From: Alphaproteobacteria bacterium
GTDB lineage: Bacteria; Pseudomonadota; Alphaproteobacteria; Reyranellales; Reyranellaceae
DNA: 35,482 nt
Direction: 5' to 3'
Assembly: GCA_947474005.1 (NCBI GenBank)
Contig: CANJHI010000041.1
Location: 1-35,482, forward strand
Shown: positions 1-7,878 of the stretch, piece after piece
How positions within the stretch are numbered: position 1 is the first letter of the stretch
Layout: every line of letters begins with the position of its first letter
Notes under the pieces: generated by a model
The model's input: only the letters and a program-made list of their open reading frames with translations
What the model was told of the DNA's origin: nothing
The model's database searches: none
Position numbers and translations under genes: made by a program

Positions 1-122
1 GCGGACTTGCCAGGCTCAAGATGGGCAATGTCGCCGGCGGCAATGTCGATCTCCAGACGGCCAGGGGAATGCTGCCCGGCGTTGCCGAAGAATTCGCCCG
101 CTACGGCGTGAAAGGCCAATAG
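1..122 (+). CDS. C-terminal fragment of an unidentified protein
   Basis: An open frame enters from the left edge (codons in phase from base 3) and ends at TAG 120-122, giving about 39 residues ending in ...ARYGVKGQ. The fragment has ordinary coding character but no motif I can assign. It points toward the tRNA-Ser gene on the opposite strand and stops 13 bp short of it. The rest of the gene lies outside the window, so no function is proposed. Confidence 0.55.
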   Translation, partial: GLARLKMGNVAGGNVDLQTARGMLPGVAEEFARYGVKGQ

Positions 123-135
123 GCGCAGCGGCGAA

Positions 136-225
136 TGGCGGAGGGGGTGGGATTCGAACCCACGGTACGCTTGCACGCACGCCGGTTTTCAAGACCGGTG
201 CCTTAAACCGCTCGGCCACCCCTCC
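136..225 (-). tRNA. tRNA-Ser (UGA anticodon)
   Basis: Read on the minus strand the 90-nt gene begins GGAGGGG, which pairs with CCCCTCC at the 3' end, and the CCA tail is encoded (136-138). The anticodon stem CCGGT/ACCGG encloses loop CTTGAAA, giving anticodon UGA, which reads UCA serine codons. A long variable arm typical of class II tRNAs (Ser/Leu) follows, then a T arm with GGTTCGAATCC. The acceptor stem pairs without mismatch. The gene stands alone between two protein genes. Confidence 0.96.
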
Positions 226-237
226 GGCACGATGAAT

Positions 238-266
238 TCAATAGCTTGGGTGAAGCCGGTCGACAA
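238..266 (-). promoter_or_regulatory. Candidate promoter of the tRNA-Ser gene
   Basis: On the minus strand TTGTCG (261-266) and TATTGA (238-243) are separated by 17 bp. The -10 lies 12 bp upstream of the mature tRNA 5' end, a normal distance for a tRNA leader. The -10 match to TATAAT is only partial, so this rests mainly on spacing and position. Confidence 0.35.
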
Positions 267-287
267 CGAGAACAGAGCCACGCTGTT

Positions 288-1106
288 TCAGGGTGATCCG
301 GCCAGCACCGACCAGGTCGCGAGATGGAAGCGGGCTCCCTGCTTCAGCAAATAATATGGCCGGCCATCGTGCATCGCCCCGTCGGTGATGGCGACCACGC
401 TGGGACCAACCACCGAAAAGGAATTGCCTTGCACGAGGATCGCGGTGCCCTCGTCGATACCGATGCCCAGGATCTCCGGATGTACGGCGGAGAGCCGCGC
501 CAGATCGCTTTCGCGACCGCGCACCACGATGTGTTGGTCGATGGCGACGTTGCGCAGGAAACCGAACCCGCGCTCGTGGCCGGGCGACATCAGCACCGCG
601 TTGCCGGAGGGTGAGCCGCGCACGAGATAGGAGCCCATGATGCTGGCTCCAGCCGACGAGCCGGCGATCAACCCGCCGCGCGCCAGTAGCTCATGCAACG
701 CCTGCTCGGTCCTGGTGCCACCATAGGCATCCACCAGGCGCCATTGCCGGCCGCCAGAAATCCACACCGCTGTCGCACGTGCAAATGGGGCAACGAATGC
801 ATCACTGTTGGCGGTGGCTCGGTCTTCGGTATGCAGGACGGAGTAGGGTCCGACGGCGCTGATGAATTGTTGAACTGGCGACGTTGCGAGCTTGCGGTCG
901 CTTTGGGCACTCGGGATGACGACCCAGCGCGCGGACGTGCCGCCGGCATGACGCTGTGCGACCGCGATGACTGCCGACGAGATGCTGCCGCCACCGACGA
1001 TCAGCAGGGTGCCGTTGGCCGGGCCGGAAGATTTCGGCTCGGCGGCAATGCTGGCCTCAGCCCACAGCGCAAGCGGCATTGAAAGTAAGGCACGGCGGCC
1101 GACCAT
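288..1106 (-). CDS. Exported cyanophycinase-like peptidase (family S51)
   Basis: The product is 272 residues and belongs to the peptidase S51 / cyanophycinase group, serine peptidases of class-I-glutamine-amidotransferase-like fold; cyanophycinases cut the Asp-Arg storage polymer to dipeptides. Visible signatures are GGGSIS near residue 38, ISGGRQWRL near 116, the nucleophile elbow GSSAGA with Ser151, DQH with His192 followed by RGR, and GIDEGTA with Glu219. Ser, His and Glu match the catalytic positions known for the family. I chose ATG 1106 because GGAG sits 7 bp upstream and the protein then starts with a signal-peptide-like stretch ending SIAAE; an in-frame GTG directly precedes it and the frame is open further upstream to 1211. 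Export suggests it acts on an external or periplasmic substrate. No cyanophycin synthetase gene is in the window, so the true substrate is open (isoaspartyl dipeptides are an alternative). Confidence 0.85.
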   Translation of the reverse strand: MVGRRALLSMPLALWAEASIAAEPKSSGPANGTLLIVGGGSISSAVIAVAQRHAGGTSARWVVIPSAQSDRKLATSPVQQFISAVGPYSVLHTEDRATANSDAFVAPFARATAVWISGGRQWRLVDAYGGTRTEQALHELLARGGLIAGSSAGASIMGSYLVRGSPSGNAVLMSPGHERGFGFLRNVAIDQHIVVRGRESDLARLSAVHPEILGIGIDEGTAILVQGNSFSVVGPSVVAITDGAMHDGRPYYLLKQGARFHLATWSVLAGSP

Positions 1107-1228
1107 CACTATCTCCGATGTCGTGTAGCGCTGTCCCTGAACATTCGACCGTCGCCTGGAGCGAGTCAAAGGAAGCGGGGAGAGAGAGGCATCCGCCGAT
1201 GACCGCCACAAATATTGCGTATTCTGTC

Positions 1229-1242
1229 GATACCTAGGTATC
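1229..1242. promoter_or_regulatory. 14-bp perfect palindrome in a divergent intergenic region
   Basis: GATACCTAGGTATC is its own reverse complement and lies in the 170-bp space between the divergent cyanophycinase and lytic transglycosylase genes. A weak plus-strand promoter-like pair overlaps it: TTGCGT at 1215-1220 and TATCTT at 1239-1244, with 18 bp between. A dimeric regulator site is plausible but unproven. The rest of 1107-1276 shows nothing else I can assign. Confidence 0.35.
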
Positions 1243-1276
1243 TTTCCTCATCCACTCAAATCTATCCCTGCGCCTC

Positions 1277-2149
1277 ATGATCGGTCGACGAATTCTCTGC
1301 AACGTGGCGATGCTCGGCTCCGTGCCGGCACTGGCCCAGACGACCGATGGCAAGTTCGCGGCGTGGCTGCGCGGCGTGCGTGCGGAGGCCGCGCGCGCCG
1401 GCGTCGATCAGGCCACCCTCGAGGCCGCGCTCGAAGGCATCGAGGAAATACCGCGTGTCCTCGAGCTCGCGCGCAATCAGCCCGAGTTCAAGATGACCTT
1501 CGTGCGTTACCTGGAAATCGTCGTCTCTCCAGAACGGGTGAGTCGCGGCAGGACGCTTCTCGCCGAGAACCGAAACGCAATCGATCGCTTCGCTGCACCT
1601 GTGGGCGTTCCCGCCTCGGTCGTCGTCGCGCTATGGGGAATTGAGAGCAACTACGGCACGCGGCTCGGCGACTTCGAGGTCGTGCCGGCGCTCGCGACCC
1701 TGGCCTACAACGGCTTTCGCGCCCAGTTCTTCCGCGGGCAGCTCATCGCCGCATTGAAAATCCTGTCGCAAGGCCACGTTGGTCTGCCCGCAATGAAAGG
1801 CTCCTGGGCCGGTGCCATGGGCCAGTGCCAATTCATCCCGACGAGCTTCATTGCCTACGCCGCCGACGGCGATGGCGACGGCCGAATGGATATCTGGACC
1901 AACAAGGCCGATGTGTTCGCCTCGATCGTAAACTACCTGCACCGGGTCGGCTGGCGCGCGAACGTCAGTTGGGGCGAGGAAGTGCCGGCTGGCGCGGCGG
2001 CGGGGCAGGGCGGCCGGATCGTCCGACCGGCAGGAGCGGGAGGGCCCACGTTCCGCACCACCCTGAATTTTCAAGCCATCCTGCGATGGAATCAGTCGGA
2101 CTTTTTCGCCCTTGCGGTCGGCCTCCTGTCCGACCGGATTGCCGCATGA
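1277..2149 (+). CDS. Lytic murein transglycosylase, MltB-like
   Basis: This 290-residue protein matches the MltB-type lytic transglycosylases (SLT superfamily), which cleave the MurNAc-GlcNAc bond in peptidoglycan to give anhydro-muropeptides. A short signal peptide ends near ALAQ (residue 21). The catalytic glutamate is Glu123 in WGIESNYG; WAGAMGQCQFIPTSF (177-191) is the other family hallmark, followed by an Asp-rich DGDGDGRMD segment (198-206) resembling the calcium loop of MltB. It ends shortly after the catalytic domain with FFALAVGLLSDRIA, so it lacks the C-terminal peptidoglycan-binding domain found in many relatives. There is no clear ribosome binding site before ATG 1277. It precedes two further cell-wall genes on the same strand. 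Confidence 0.9.
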   Translation: MIGRRILCNVAMLGSVPALAQTTDGKFAAWLRGVRAEAARAGVDQATLEAALEGIEEIPRVLELARNQPEFKMTFVRYLEIVVSPERVSRGRTLLAENRNAIDRFAAPVGVPASVVVALWGIESNYGTRLGDFEVVPALATLAYNGFRAQFFRGQLIAALKILSQGHVGLPAMKGSWAGAMGQCQFIPTSFIAYAADGDGDGRMDIWTNKADVFASIVNYLHRVGWRANVSWGEEVPAGAAAGQGGRIVRPAGAGGPTFRTTLNFQAILRWNQSDFFALAVGLLSDRIAA

Positions 2150-2207
2150 TACTCGACAGGTGAGGTGGCTCCACCTGCCACGCAAGATCATGTATAGTGC
2201 GTTTGTC

Positions 2208-3212
2208 ATGCGGCTAGCCCTAGTAAGTACACGTTCCGCCTCTGCGCCACTGGCCCGCGCATGCTGTGCCGTGCTGATGATCGCCTGCCTCAGCGCCTGC
2301 GGTTCCAGTCCCGGTGGCAAGGCGACGGCCACGGCCCAGCGGGGCACCTACAAGGTCGGCAATCCCTATAAAATCGATGGCGTCCTCTACACGCCGAAGG
2401 AAGAGTTCACGCACGTCGAAACCGGTGTGGCCTCCTGGTACGGGCCGGGCTTCCATGGCAAGTCGACAGCCAACGGCGAACGCTACGATCAGGCGGACCG
2501 CACGGCCGCTCACCGGACGCTGCAAATGCCGTCCATTGTCAGGGTGACCAACCTCTCCAACGGCCTCTCCACCGTGGTCCGGATCAACGACCGGGGCCCG
2601 TACGCGAGCAATCGGGTGATCGACTTGTCGCGAACTGCCGCCCAGGAACTCGATGTCGTCCGCAATGGCACGGCGCGGGTGCGGATCGAGCAGCTTCAGG
2701 CCGAAAGCCTGGCTGTGAAGGAAGTCGCGATCAACGGCGGTGGCCCGACGGAGCAGTACGAAGCAATAGCCCAACTGTCGTCTGGAAAGCGAGCGCCGTC
2801 ACCGCCACAGCAGGTCATGGCGACCGCGCCACCGGCAGCGGCACCGCCGCCCGCTCAGGTTCAGGCGGAATGGCCCGCCAGTCCACGCAACTCAGCCGTT
2901 GCGCAGGAACAGGCTCCGGCCCCTTCCGGGAAAGGTGGACCCACGATCGCCAGTCTCGCGTCGACTCAGCCCGCCACCTCGGGAGGCGGCTTCTACGTTC
3001 AGACCGGCTCCTTCGCGACCGCCGAGAACGCCGAGCGCCAGCGCGGCGCGGTGCGCAGTTACGGATCGTCGGAAATTTCCCAGGCTTCGGCCAGTGGACG
3101 CGAGGTTTATCGCGTCAGGCTCGGGCCCTACACGACGTCGGATGCCGCCGGCATTGTCGCCGACCGGCTGAAGCGTTCAGGCTATGGTGATGCCCGTGTC
3201 ATTTCGGATTGA
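2208..3212 (+). CDS. rlpA: RlpA-family septal-ring lytic transglycosylase lipoprotein with SPOR domain
   Basis: The predicted product is a lipoprotein: a hydrophobic leader ends in the lipobox CLSAC with Cys31 as acylation site. A double-psi beta-barrel domain follows (about residues 75-175) with VASWYGPGFHGKSTANGE, RYD, AAHRTL and INDRGPYA; in RlpA of Pseudomonas the corresponding Glu, His and Asp are needed for cleavage of denuded glycan strands. A Pro/Ala-rich linker (about 200-260) leads to a C-terminal SPOR domain (FYVQTGSFATAENAER ... YRVRLGPYTTSDAA) that targets septal peptidoglycan. The start is uncertain: ATG 2208 gives a 31-residue leader, ATG 2190 is in frame, and neither has a strong ribosome binding site. 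The stop overlaps the following carboxypeptidase gene. Confidence 0.92.
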   Translation: MRLALVSTRSASAPLARACCAVLMIACLSACGSSPGGKATATAQRGTYKVGNPYKIDGVLYTPKEEFTHVETGVASWYGPGFHGKSTANGERYDQADRTAAHRTLQMPSIVRVTNLSNGLSTVVRINDRGPYASNRVIDLSRTAAQELDVVRNGTARVRIEQLQAESLAVKEVAINGGGPTEQYEAIAQLSSGKRAPSPPQQVMATAPPAAAPPPAQVQAEWPASPRNSAVAQEQAPAPSGKGGPTIASLASTQPATSGGGFYVQTGSFATAENAERQRGAVRSYGSSEISQASASGREVYRVRLGPYTTSDAAGIVADRLKRSGYGDARVISD

Positions 3213-4488
3213 TCGGCTGCGCCCCGTGGTGGCGCTTTTCGCGGCGGCGCTCATCGCCGGCACGGCGACGCTGGCTCATGCCCAGCAACAAGAGCCGCGA
3301 AAGCAGCAAACGCAACCGCAGAAACCCGCTGCCAAGCCCAAGGCTCCGGCTGCTGCTCCGGCCAAGCCCGCAGCACCTCCCGTCGCGGCGAAAACCGAAG
3401 CCCTGCCACCGTCGCAGGTCGGGATCGGGACGCTTGCCCGCCAGGCCTTCATGGTCGATCCGCAGACGTCGTCGGTGATGCTGTTCAAGGATGCCGACCA
3501 GCCGATGCATCCCTCGTCCATGGCCAAGATGATGACTATCTACATCGTCTTCGAGGAGCTTGCCGCGGGCCGGATCAAGCTCGACACGCGCTTCCGGGTA
3601 AGCGAGCGGGCGCGGAACATGGGCGGCTCGCGGATGTTCGTCGAACTGGGAAGCGAAGTGGCGGTCGAGGATCTGATCAAGGGCATGATCATCCTGTCGG
3701 GCAACGATGCCTGCGTCGTCGTTGCCGAAGGCCTGTCGGGCAGCGAGGAGAGCTTCGCTGACCGCATGACCAAGCGCGGGCGCGAACTCGGCATGACCAA
3801 GTCTGTCTTCAAGAATGCTTCGGGATGGCCGGCCGATGGGCAGTTCACGACCGCACGTGACCTGGCCGTGCTGGCATGGCGTACCATCGACGATTATCCG
3901 AAGTACTACCGCTACTATTCGGAAACCAACTGGACCTACAACAATATCAAGCAGGAGAACCGCAATCGCCTGCTGAAGATTACCGCCGGCACCGATGGTC
4001 TCAAGACCGGCCACACCGAGGAGGGCGGTTACGGGCAGGCGACGTCGGCGGTACGCGACGGCCGACGCCTCATTCTCGTGGTCAATGGCCTCACCTCCAT
4101 GGCCGAGCGCGCGCAGGAGACGTCGCGGTTGATGGAATGGGGGTTCCGCGAATTCACCAACACGACGATTTTCCGCGCCGGCGATACGGTGGTGGAGGCC
4201 CCGGTCTGGCTCGGCGCACAGGACAAGGTGCCGCTGGTCGTGGGACGCGCCGTCCTGGTCACGACGCCTTCCGGCCAGGCCGCGTCGCCGCGCGTGGTGG
4301 CGCGCTATGACGGGCCGTTGCCGGCACCGCTCGTGAAGGGCACCCAGATAGGCACCGTCGCCGTCGCGCTCGCCGATGGCAGGATCATCGAATATCCCCT
4401 CGAAGTCGGCGCCGACGTGGCCCGCATGGGCGTGATCGGCCGCGTGACGACCATGATCCAGCATTACCTGTTCGGCTGGCTGTCGTGA
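3190..4488 (+). CDS. D-alanyl-D-alanine carboxypeptidase (PBP5/6 type, peptidase S11)
   Basis: This 432-residue periplasmic enzyme removes the terminal D-Ala from pentapeptide stems and so limits cross-linking. After a signal peptide ending AHAQ comes a Gln/Lys/Pro/Ala-rich spacer (about 33-75). The penicillin-binding motifs are all present: SMAK with the acylated Ser110 and Lys113, SGN at 170-172, and KTG at 272-274. A PBP5-like beta-rich C-terminal domain follows (about 305-405), ending in an amphipathic stretch (MIQHYLFGWL) that probably anchors it to the membrane. ATG 3190 is preferred because AGG lies 8 bp upstream; ATG 3184 is also in frame. The gene begins inside rlpA and its TGA overlaps the GTG start of tmk, indicating translational coupling. 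Confidence 0.93.
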   Translation: MPVSFRIDRLRPVVALFAAALIAGTATLAHAQQQEPRKQQTQPQKPAAKPKAPAAAPAKPAAPPVAAKTEALPPSQVGIGTLARQAFMVDPQTSSVMLFKDADQPMHPSSMAKMMTIYIVFEELAAGRIKLDTRFRVSERARNMGGSRMFVELGSEVAVEDLIKGMIILSGNDACVVVAEGLSGSEESFADRMTKRGRELGMTKSVFKNASGWPADGQFTTARDLAVLAWRTIDDYPKYYRYYSETNWTYNNIKQENRNRLLKITAGTDGLKTGHTEEGGYGQATSAVRDGRRLILVVNGLTSMAERAQETSRLMEWGFREFTNTTIFRAGDTVVEAPVWLGAQDKVPLVVGRAVLVTTPSGQAASPRVVARYDGPLPAPLVKGTQIGTVAVALADGRIIEYPLEVGADVARMGVIGRVTTMIQHYLFGWLS

Positions 4489-5123
4489 CCGAGCCCGGTT
4501 CGGGCCGTTTCATCACGTTGGAAGGCGGTGAGGGGGCAGGGAAGTCGACCCAGATCGCCCGTCTCAAGGGAAAGCTGGAGCAGGGCGGCCATGCCGTCGT
4601 CGCCACCCGCGAGCCCGGCGGTGCACCGGGAGCGGAGATGGTGCGCAAGCTGCTGGTGGAAGGGCCCACCGAGCGCTGGGACGGCACCACGGAGGCGTTG
4701 CTCCATTTTGCCGCCCGGCGCGATCATCTGCGATCGACGGTGTGGCCTGCGTTGAAGCGCGGTGCCTGGGTCATCAGCGATCGCTTCGCCGATTCGACAG
4801 TCGCCTATCAGGGCTATGGCTACGGCGTCGACCGCGCCATGCTGGGCAAGCTGTACGGCATCGCGGTCGGCGACTTTCGGCCCGACCTCACGCTGATCCT
4901 CGACCTGCCCGTCGAGATCGGCCTCGGCCGCGCTGCCGCGCGGCGCGGTAGTGAAACACGTTATGAAAGCCTTCCGGCCGATTTTCACGGCCGCGTGCGC
5001 GCAGGCTTCCTCGACATTGCCGCGGCCGATCCCGAGCGCTGCATCGTGATCGACGCCACCCGAGATATCGAAACTGTTGCCGCGGCGATCACCGCGGCGG
5101 TCCACGCCCGGCTGGGAGCCTGA
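4485..5123 (+). CDS. tmk: Thymidylate kinase
   Basis: The 212-residue product phosphorylates dTMP to dTDP in DNA precursor synthesis. The N-terminus carries the P-loop LEGGEGAGKST, followed by TREPGG (the DR/E-P-G thymidylate-binding motif), the DRF...ST-AYQGYG segment that contacts the nucleobase, and the LID region around RRGSETRYE. It starts at GTG 4485, which shares GTGA with the preceding gene's stop, and it ends 4 bp before holB. The tmk-holB pairing is common in bacteria. Confidence 0.97.
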   Translation: MTEPGSGRFITLEGGEGAGKSTQIARLKGKLEQGGHAVVATREPGGAPGAEMVRKLLVEGPTERWDGTTEALLHFAARRDHLRSTVWPALKRGAWVISDRFADSTVAYQGYGYGVDRAMLGKLYGIAVGDFRPDLTLILDLPVEIGLGRAAARRGSETRYESLPADFHGRVRAGFLDIAAADPERCIVIDATRDIETVAAAITAAVHARLGA

Positions 5124-5127
5124 CGCG

Positions 5128-6258
5128 ATGGCCAAGGGCAAGGCGAGCACCGATCCAGCCGAACGCGAGAAGCTGGAATGGCCCTATGACTGGGCGCCGC
5201 CGTGGCGCAGCCAGCGGCTGGTCGGCCACGACGATGCGGAAAAGACCATGTTGACCGCCCAGCAAAGCGGGCGCCTGCATCACGCCTGGCTGCTGACCGG
5301 GCCGCGTGGAATCGGCAAGGCGACGCTCGCCTGGCGCTTTGCGCGCTTCCTGCTGTGCGGCCAGCAGCAGGGCGGCCTGTTCGGCGACGGGCCGGTGGAC
5401 CTCGAGGTTGCGCCGGACGCGCCGGGGAGGACCCTGGTCGACGCGCGATCGCACCCGGACCTGTTCCACCTGCGGCGCTCACTCAATCCCGATACCGGCC
5501 GCATGCGGGCTGAAATCGCCGTCGACGACGTGCGCGGGCTCGGGGCCTTCATGCACATGACTCCGGCGATGGGCAAATGGCGTGTCGCCATCGTCGATTC
5601 GGCCGACGAGATGAACCGCAACAGCGCCAATGCGGTCCTGAAAATTCTCGAGGAGCCGCCGCCCAACGCCGTCCTGCTGATCGTGGCGCACGCGCCGGGC
5701 AGGCTGCTGCCCACGATCCGCTCGCGCTGCCGCCGGCTGGCGCTGCAGCCGCTGGCGGACGAAACCGTCGTGCGCCTGCTTGGCGACTATGCGCCGGCCA
5801 CCAAACCGGAGGAGAGGACCGCCCTGGCGCGCCTGGCCGAGGGAAGCATCGGACGTGCCCTTGAACTCGCCGGCGCCGGCAGCCTCGACCTCTACCGCGA
5901 GATGGTCGAGGTGCTGGCGACACTACCCGAACTCGACATGCCGCGCCTGCACGCCTTCGCCGAGCGCTTCGCCAAGCGCGGCGAGGAGGCCAACGCCGAT
6001 TGGCGCTCGCTCAACTACCTGTTCGACGGCTGGCTGAAGGGCCTCGCACGGCATTGGGCGCTGGGGACGGAAGCTGCAGCCGTCGTGCCGTCAGAAAGCG
6101 GCCTGAACGGGCGTTTGCTCGCCGCCGCCAGCCTTGATCGCTGGATGGAGGCATGGGAAAAGATCGCCCACCTCTTGTCCCGTGCCGATGCCGTCAATCT
6201 CGACCGCAAGCAGACGGTGCTCGGCAGTTTCCTGGCTCTGCAAACGGCGATGCGCTGA
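5128..6258 (+). CDS. holB: DNA polymerase III delta prime subunit
   Basis: The 376-residue protein is the clamp-loader delta prime subunit, an AAA+ protein of the tau/gamma-delta-delta prime complex that places the beta clamp on primed DNA. It begins with the typical GHDDAEKTMLTA segment, then a Walker-A-like GPRGIGKAT (58-66), SADEMNRNSANAVLKILEEPP in the position of Walker B/sensor 1, and the SRC motif in RSRCRRL. The Walker A position after Lys is Ala rather than Thr/Ser, consistent with delta prime subunits not being productive ATPases. ATG 5128 lies 4 bp after the tmk stop. Confidence 0.94.
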   Translation: MAKGKASTDPAEREKLEWPYDWAPPWRSQRLVGHDDAEKTMLTAQQSGRLHHAWLLTGPRGIGKATLAWRFARFLLCGQQQGGLFGDGPVDLEVAPDAPGRTLVDARSHPDLFHLRRSLNPDTGRMRAEIAVDDVRGLGAFMHMTPAMGKWRVAIVDSADEMNRNSANAVLKILEEPPPNAVLLIVAHAPGRLLPTIRSRCRRLALQPLADETVVRLLGDYAPATKPEERTALARLAEGSIGRALELAGAGSLDLYREMVEVLATLPELDMPRLHAFAERFAKRGEEANADWRSLNYLFDGWLKGLARHWALGTEAAAVVPSESGLNGRLLAAASLDRWMEAWEKIAHLLSRADAVNLDRKQTVLGSFLALQTAMR

Positions 6259-6323
6259 AGCGCTGAACCCGGCGCTCCCGGAGGAGCTTCACGGGAGGGG
6301 CGACAGTTCGGAGTTCAGTCATC

Positions 6324-7877
6324 ATGTCGGGCCGCAGTACCTTCTACGTCACCACGCCGATCTACTACGTGAACGACGTGCCCCATATCGGGCACGCCTA
6401 CGCGACCTTGGCTTGCGACGTGATCGCCCGGTTCAAGCGCCTGGATGGCTATGACGTGCATTTCCTCACCGGCACCGACGAGCACGGCCAGAAGGTCGAA
6501 AAGGCCGCCGCGGCAGCCGGCCTGACACCGCAGGCCTTCACCGACAAGGTGAGCCAGTCGTTCCGCGATCTCATCGGCGTGATGAATTTCAGCCCCGACG
6601 GCTTTATCCGGACCACCGAAAAGCGCCACTACGCCGCCTGCCAGGCACTGTGGGAGAAGCTCGTCGCCGCCGGCGACATATACCTCGGTAAGTACGCCGG
6701 CTGGTACTCGGTGCGCGACGAGGCGTTCTATGCCGACAGCGAGACCGAAGTCGGCACGGACGGCAAGCGTCGCGCCGGTCCAGTGGGCAACGAAGTCGAA
6801 TGGGTCGAGGAGCCGTCGTATTTCTTCAAGCTCTCGGCCTGGGGTGACCGCCTGCTCGAGTTCTACGACAAGAATCCGCGTTTCATTGCACCGGAAAGCC
6901 GGCGCAACGAGGTCATCAGCTTCGTGAAGGGTGGCCTGCAGGATCTGTCGGTATCGCGCACCAGCTTTTCCTGGGGCATACCGGTGCCGGGCGATCCCAA
7001 GCACATCATGTACGTTTGGCTGGATGCGCTGACCAATTACATCACGGAGTGCGGCTACCCCGACGAGAGCAATCCGTTGTGGCGCTTCTGGCCGGCTGAC
7101 CTGCATATCATCGGCAAGGACATCATCCGCTTCCATTGCGTGTTCTGGCCGGCCTTCCTGATGGCCGCAGGGGTGGCGACGCCGAAGCGGGTTTTCGCCT
7201 CGGGCTGGTGGACGACTGAGGGGCAGAAGATTTCAAAGTCGCTGGGCAATGCCATCGATCCGGTGGCGGCGACGGCAGAATTCGGGCTCGACCCGTTTCG
7301 CTACTTCCTGCTGCGCGAAGTACCCTTCGGCAACGATGGAGATTTCCAGCGCCGAGCCCTGATCGGCCGCCTCAATGCCGATCTCGCCAACGCCTACGGC
7401 AATCTCTGCCAACGCGTGCTCTCGATCGTGGCCAAGAGTTGTGGGGAGAAGGTGCCTCCCAAGGGAACGCTTGTGGAAGCGGACACGGCACTGCTCGACC
7501 GCGCAACAGGCCTGCTTGCCGTCGTGCGCGCCGAGTTCGATGAACAAGCCTTCCATCGCGCGCTCACCTCGATCTGGGAGGTGATCGCCGATGCCAATCG
7601 CTACGTCGACGCCCAGGCGCCGTGGGCCCTGGCCAAGACCGACCCGGTGCGCCGCGACACGGTGATGTGGGTCCTGGCCGAGACCATCCGGCGCGTGACG
7701 CTTCTGGTGCAGCCCTTCATGCCCGATTCGACGGCCAAGATCCTCGATCAGCTCGCCGTGCCGGCAGAGGCGCGGACATTCGCCGCGTTCGATCGCGAAC
7801 TCGCGTCGGGCACGACGCTGCCCAAGCCGCAGGGCGTGTTCCCGCGCTTCGTCGAACCCGCCGCTGCCGCGAGCTGA
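6324..7877 (+). CDS. metG: Methionyl-tRNA synthetase
   Basis: This 517-residue class I synthetase charges tRNA-Met. HIGH is at residues 21-24 and the KMSKS signature appears as KISKS (302-306). The connective peptide (about 115-165) lacks the Cys-X-X-Cys zinc knuckles of the E. coli enzyme, placing it with the zinc-free type. There is no C-terminal tRNA-binding (EMAP-like) extension; the protein ends after the anticodon-binding helical domain. The 65-bp gap after holB contains an inverted repeat CTCCCG (6275-6280) / CGGGAG (6292-6297) with an 11-nt loop and no T run, so it is not a convincing terminator. Confidence 0.97.
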   Translation: MSGRSTFYVTTPIYYVNDVPHIGHAYATLACDVIARFKRLDGYDVHFLTGTDEHGQKVEKAAAAAGLTPQAFTDKVSQSFRDLIGVMNFSPDGFIRTTEKRHYAACQALWEKLVAAGDIYLGKYAGWYSVRDEAFYADSETEVGTDGKRRAGPVGNEVEWVEEPSYFFKLSAWGDRLLEFYDKNPRFIAPESRRNEVISFVKGGLQDLSVSRTSFSWGIPVPGDPKHIMYVWLDALTNYITECGYPDESNPLWRFWPADLHIIGKDIIRFHCVFWPAFLMAAGVATPKRVFASGWWTTEGQKISKSLGNAIDPVAATAEFGLDPFRYFLLREVPFGNDGDFQRRALIGRLNADLANAYGNLCQRVLSIVAKSCGEKVPPKGTLVEADTALLDRATGLLAVVRAEFDEQAFHRALTSIWEVIADANRYVDAQAPWALAKTDPVRRDTVMWVLAETIRRVTLLVQPFMPDSTAKILDQLAVPAEARTFAAFDRELASGTTLPKPQGVFPRFVEPAAAAS

Positions 7878-7878
7878 C

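Noticed and set aside
2157-2177. Inverted repeat CAGGTG/CACCTG between the transglycosylase gene and rlpA
   Set aside because: No T run and only 6-bp arms; not distinguishable from chance.
3280-3410. Gln/Lys/Pro/Ala-rich repeat in the carboxypeptidase as a tandem repeat element
   Set aside because: It is an ordinary low-complexity linker after the signal peptide, not a DNA repeat unit.
3199-4464. 421-codon minus-strand frame opposite the D,D-carboxypeptidase
   Set aside because: Shadow frame; the plus-strand gene has all penicillin-binding motifs.
6275-6297. Hairpin between holB and metG as a terminator
   Set aside because: Stem is only 6 bp with an 11-nt loop and no T run; the genes continue on the same strand.
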